DNA of 6,418 nt, taken from Hyphomonadaceae bacterium. GTDB taxonomy: Bacteria; Pseudomonadota; Alphaproteobacteria; Caulobacterales; Hyphomonadaceae. The position numbers and the translations under genes were made by a program. Positions 5,956 to 6,418 of the stretch are shown here, one piece after another (within the stretch, counting starts at the first letter, position 1; each line of letters starts with the position of its first letter). Below the pieces are notes generated by a model that did not search any database, was not told the DNA's origin, and saw only the letters and a program-made list of their open reading frames with translations. The stretch lies in NCBI GenBank assembly GCA_030696545.1, contig JAUYSA010000318.1, positions 1 through 6,418 on the forward strand, in the 5' to 3' direction.

Positions 5956-6418
5956 ATGCCGGTTCCGGATTCAGCTCGCTATGCCAGGGACGCCGCCGAA
6001 GCGATCGGCGCGCGGTTCGAGGATCTGGACGATGGCGGCGGCTATCTGTTCCGCATCTCACGGGGCGAACGCTTTGTGCTGGGCGGCGGTGGGAATATCT
6101 GCGCTTATCCCGTGAACAGCGCGGGGGCTTATACGGTCTCGCGGGACAAGGCGCATACGAAGGCGGTGCTGCGCTCGCGGGACATTGCGGTGATCTCGGG
6201 CGGGTTGTTCTTCACGCAGACGCGCCGCGCCGCGATGCGGTCGCCGGGGCGAGAAGCTGCGGATGCGGCGGTGTTTGCCGCGAAGCTTGGCTATCCGGTG
6301 TTCTGCAAACCCAATCTCGGCTCGCGTGGGACATTCGCGGAGATCGTCAGGGATGAGGCAGGGCTTGCCGATTATATCCGCCGCGTCGCCGTGGATTTCG
6401 AGGCCGTGCTGGTCGAGC
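5956..6418 (+). CDS. ATP-grasp superfamily protein (carboxylate-amine ligase type), C-terminus cut by window edge
   Basis: The first 154 residues of a protein that runs off the right edge. It resembles the start of ATP-grasp enzymes, which activate a carboxylate as an acyl phosphate and join it to an amine or thiol. The stretch PVNSAGAYTVSRDKAHTKAV (about 52-71) has the NSA...DK..TK pattern found before the ATP-grasp fold in cyanophycin-synthetase-like and glutathione-synthetase-like proteins. LGYPVFCKPNLGSRG (about 111-125) matches the segment holding the ATP-binding lysine (Lys118) and the following glycine-rich loop. No signal peptide is seen, so it is probably cytoplasmic. An in-frame TAG at 5944-5946 makes the ATG at 5956 the first possible start; AGAG at 5945-5948 is only a weak ribosome binding site. 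It lies 62 bases after the second peptidase with no terminator between, so co-transcription is plausible. The exact substrate and subfamily cannot be settled without the missing part. Confidence 0.75.
   Translation, partial: MPVPDSARYARDAAEAIGARFEDLDDGGGYLFRISRGERFVLGGGGNICAYPVNSAGAYTVSRDKAHTKAVLRSRDIAVISGGLFFTQTRRAAMRSPGREAADAAVFAAKLGYPVFCKPNLGSRGTFAEIVRDEAGLADYIRRVAVDFEAVLVE

Noticed and set aside
5793..6356. A 187-codon plus-strand open frame spanning the end of the second M13 gene and the ATP-grasp region
   Set aside because: It overlaps both genes in another frame, its translation is Gly/Arg/Trp-rich without a recognisable fold, and the frame from 5956 gives a clear ATP-grasp-like sequence.

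Overview
The window is a high-GC chromosomal segment, most likely from an alphaproteobacterium. That is inferred from the architecture and wording of its PhoR-type kinase, from two M13 zinc metallopeptidase lipoproteins, and from strong G/C preference at third codon positions. I cannot name the order with confidence; Caulobacterales/Hyphomonadaceae or Sphingomonadales would fit. I see no mobile element, CRISPR array, tRNA or rRNA.

Layout. (1) Positions 1-1293, minus strand: a phosphate-regulon-type sensor histidine kinase (phoR), complete at its N-terminus and cut by the left window edge just after the G2 ATP-binding box. (2) Positions 1294-1585: a divergent intergenic region with no convincing gene. 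It holds an AT-rich patch around 1478-1512 and a TTGACA -35-like hexamer facing right. (3) Positions 1586-3643, plus strand: an M13 (neprilysin/PepO family) metallopeptidase with a lipoprotein signal and a complete active site. (4) Positions 3644-3781: a strong intrinsic terminator, then a TTGACT-containing candidate promoter and a clear Shine-Dalgarno. (5) Positions 3782-5893, plus strand: a second, clearly paralogous M13 lipoprotein with a TTG start, a longer membrane tether and altered residues near the substrate pocket. (6) Positions 5956-6418, plus strand: the N-terminal part of an ATP-grasp-type protein, cut by the right window edge.

How the parts work together. The two peptidases are predicted to sit on the periplasmic face of the envelope, probably on the outer membrane, and to cut short peptides. 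The terminator and separate translation signals suggest they are expressed as separate units despite being adjacent. The kinase is transcribed away from them; a regulatory link through the Pho regulon is possible, but I find no convincing Pho box. The ATP-grasp gene follows the second peptidase by 62 bases with no visible terminator and may be co-transcribed with it. The most notable content is the tandem pair of diverged M13 paralogs. I do not see a clearly new biological system here.
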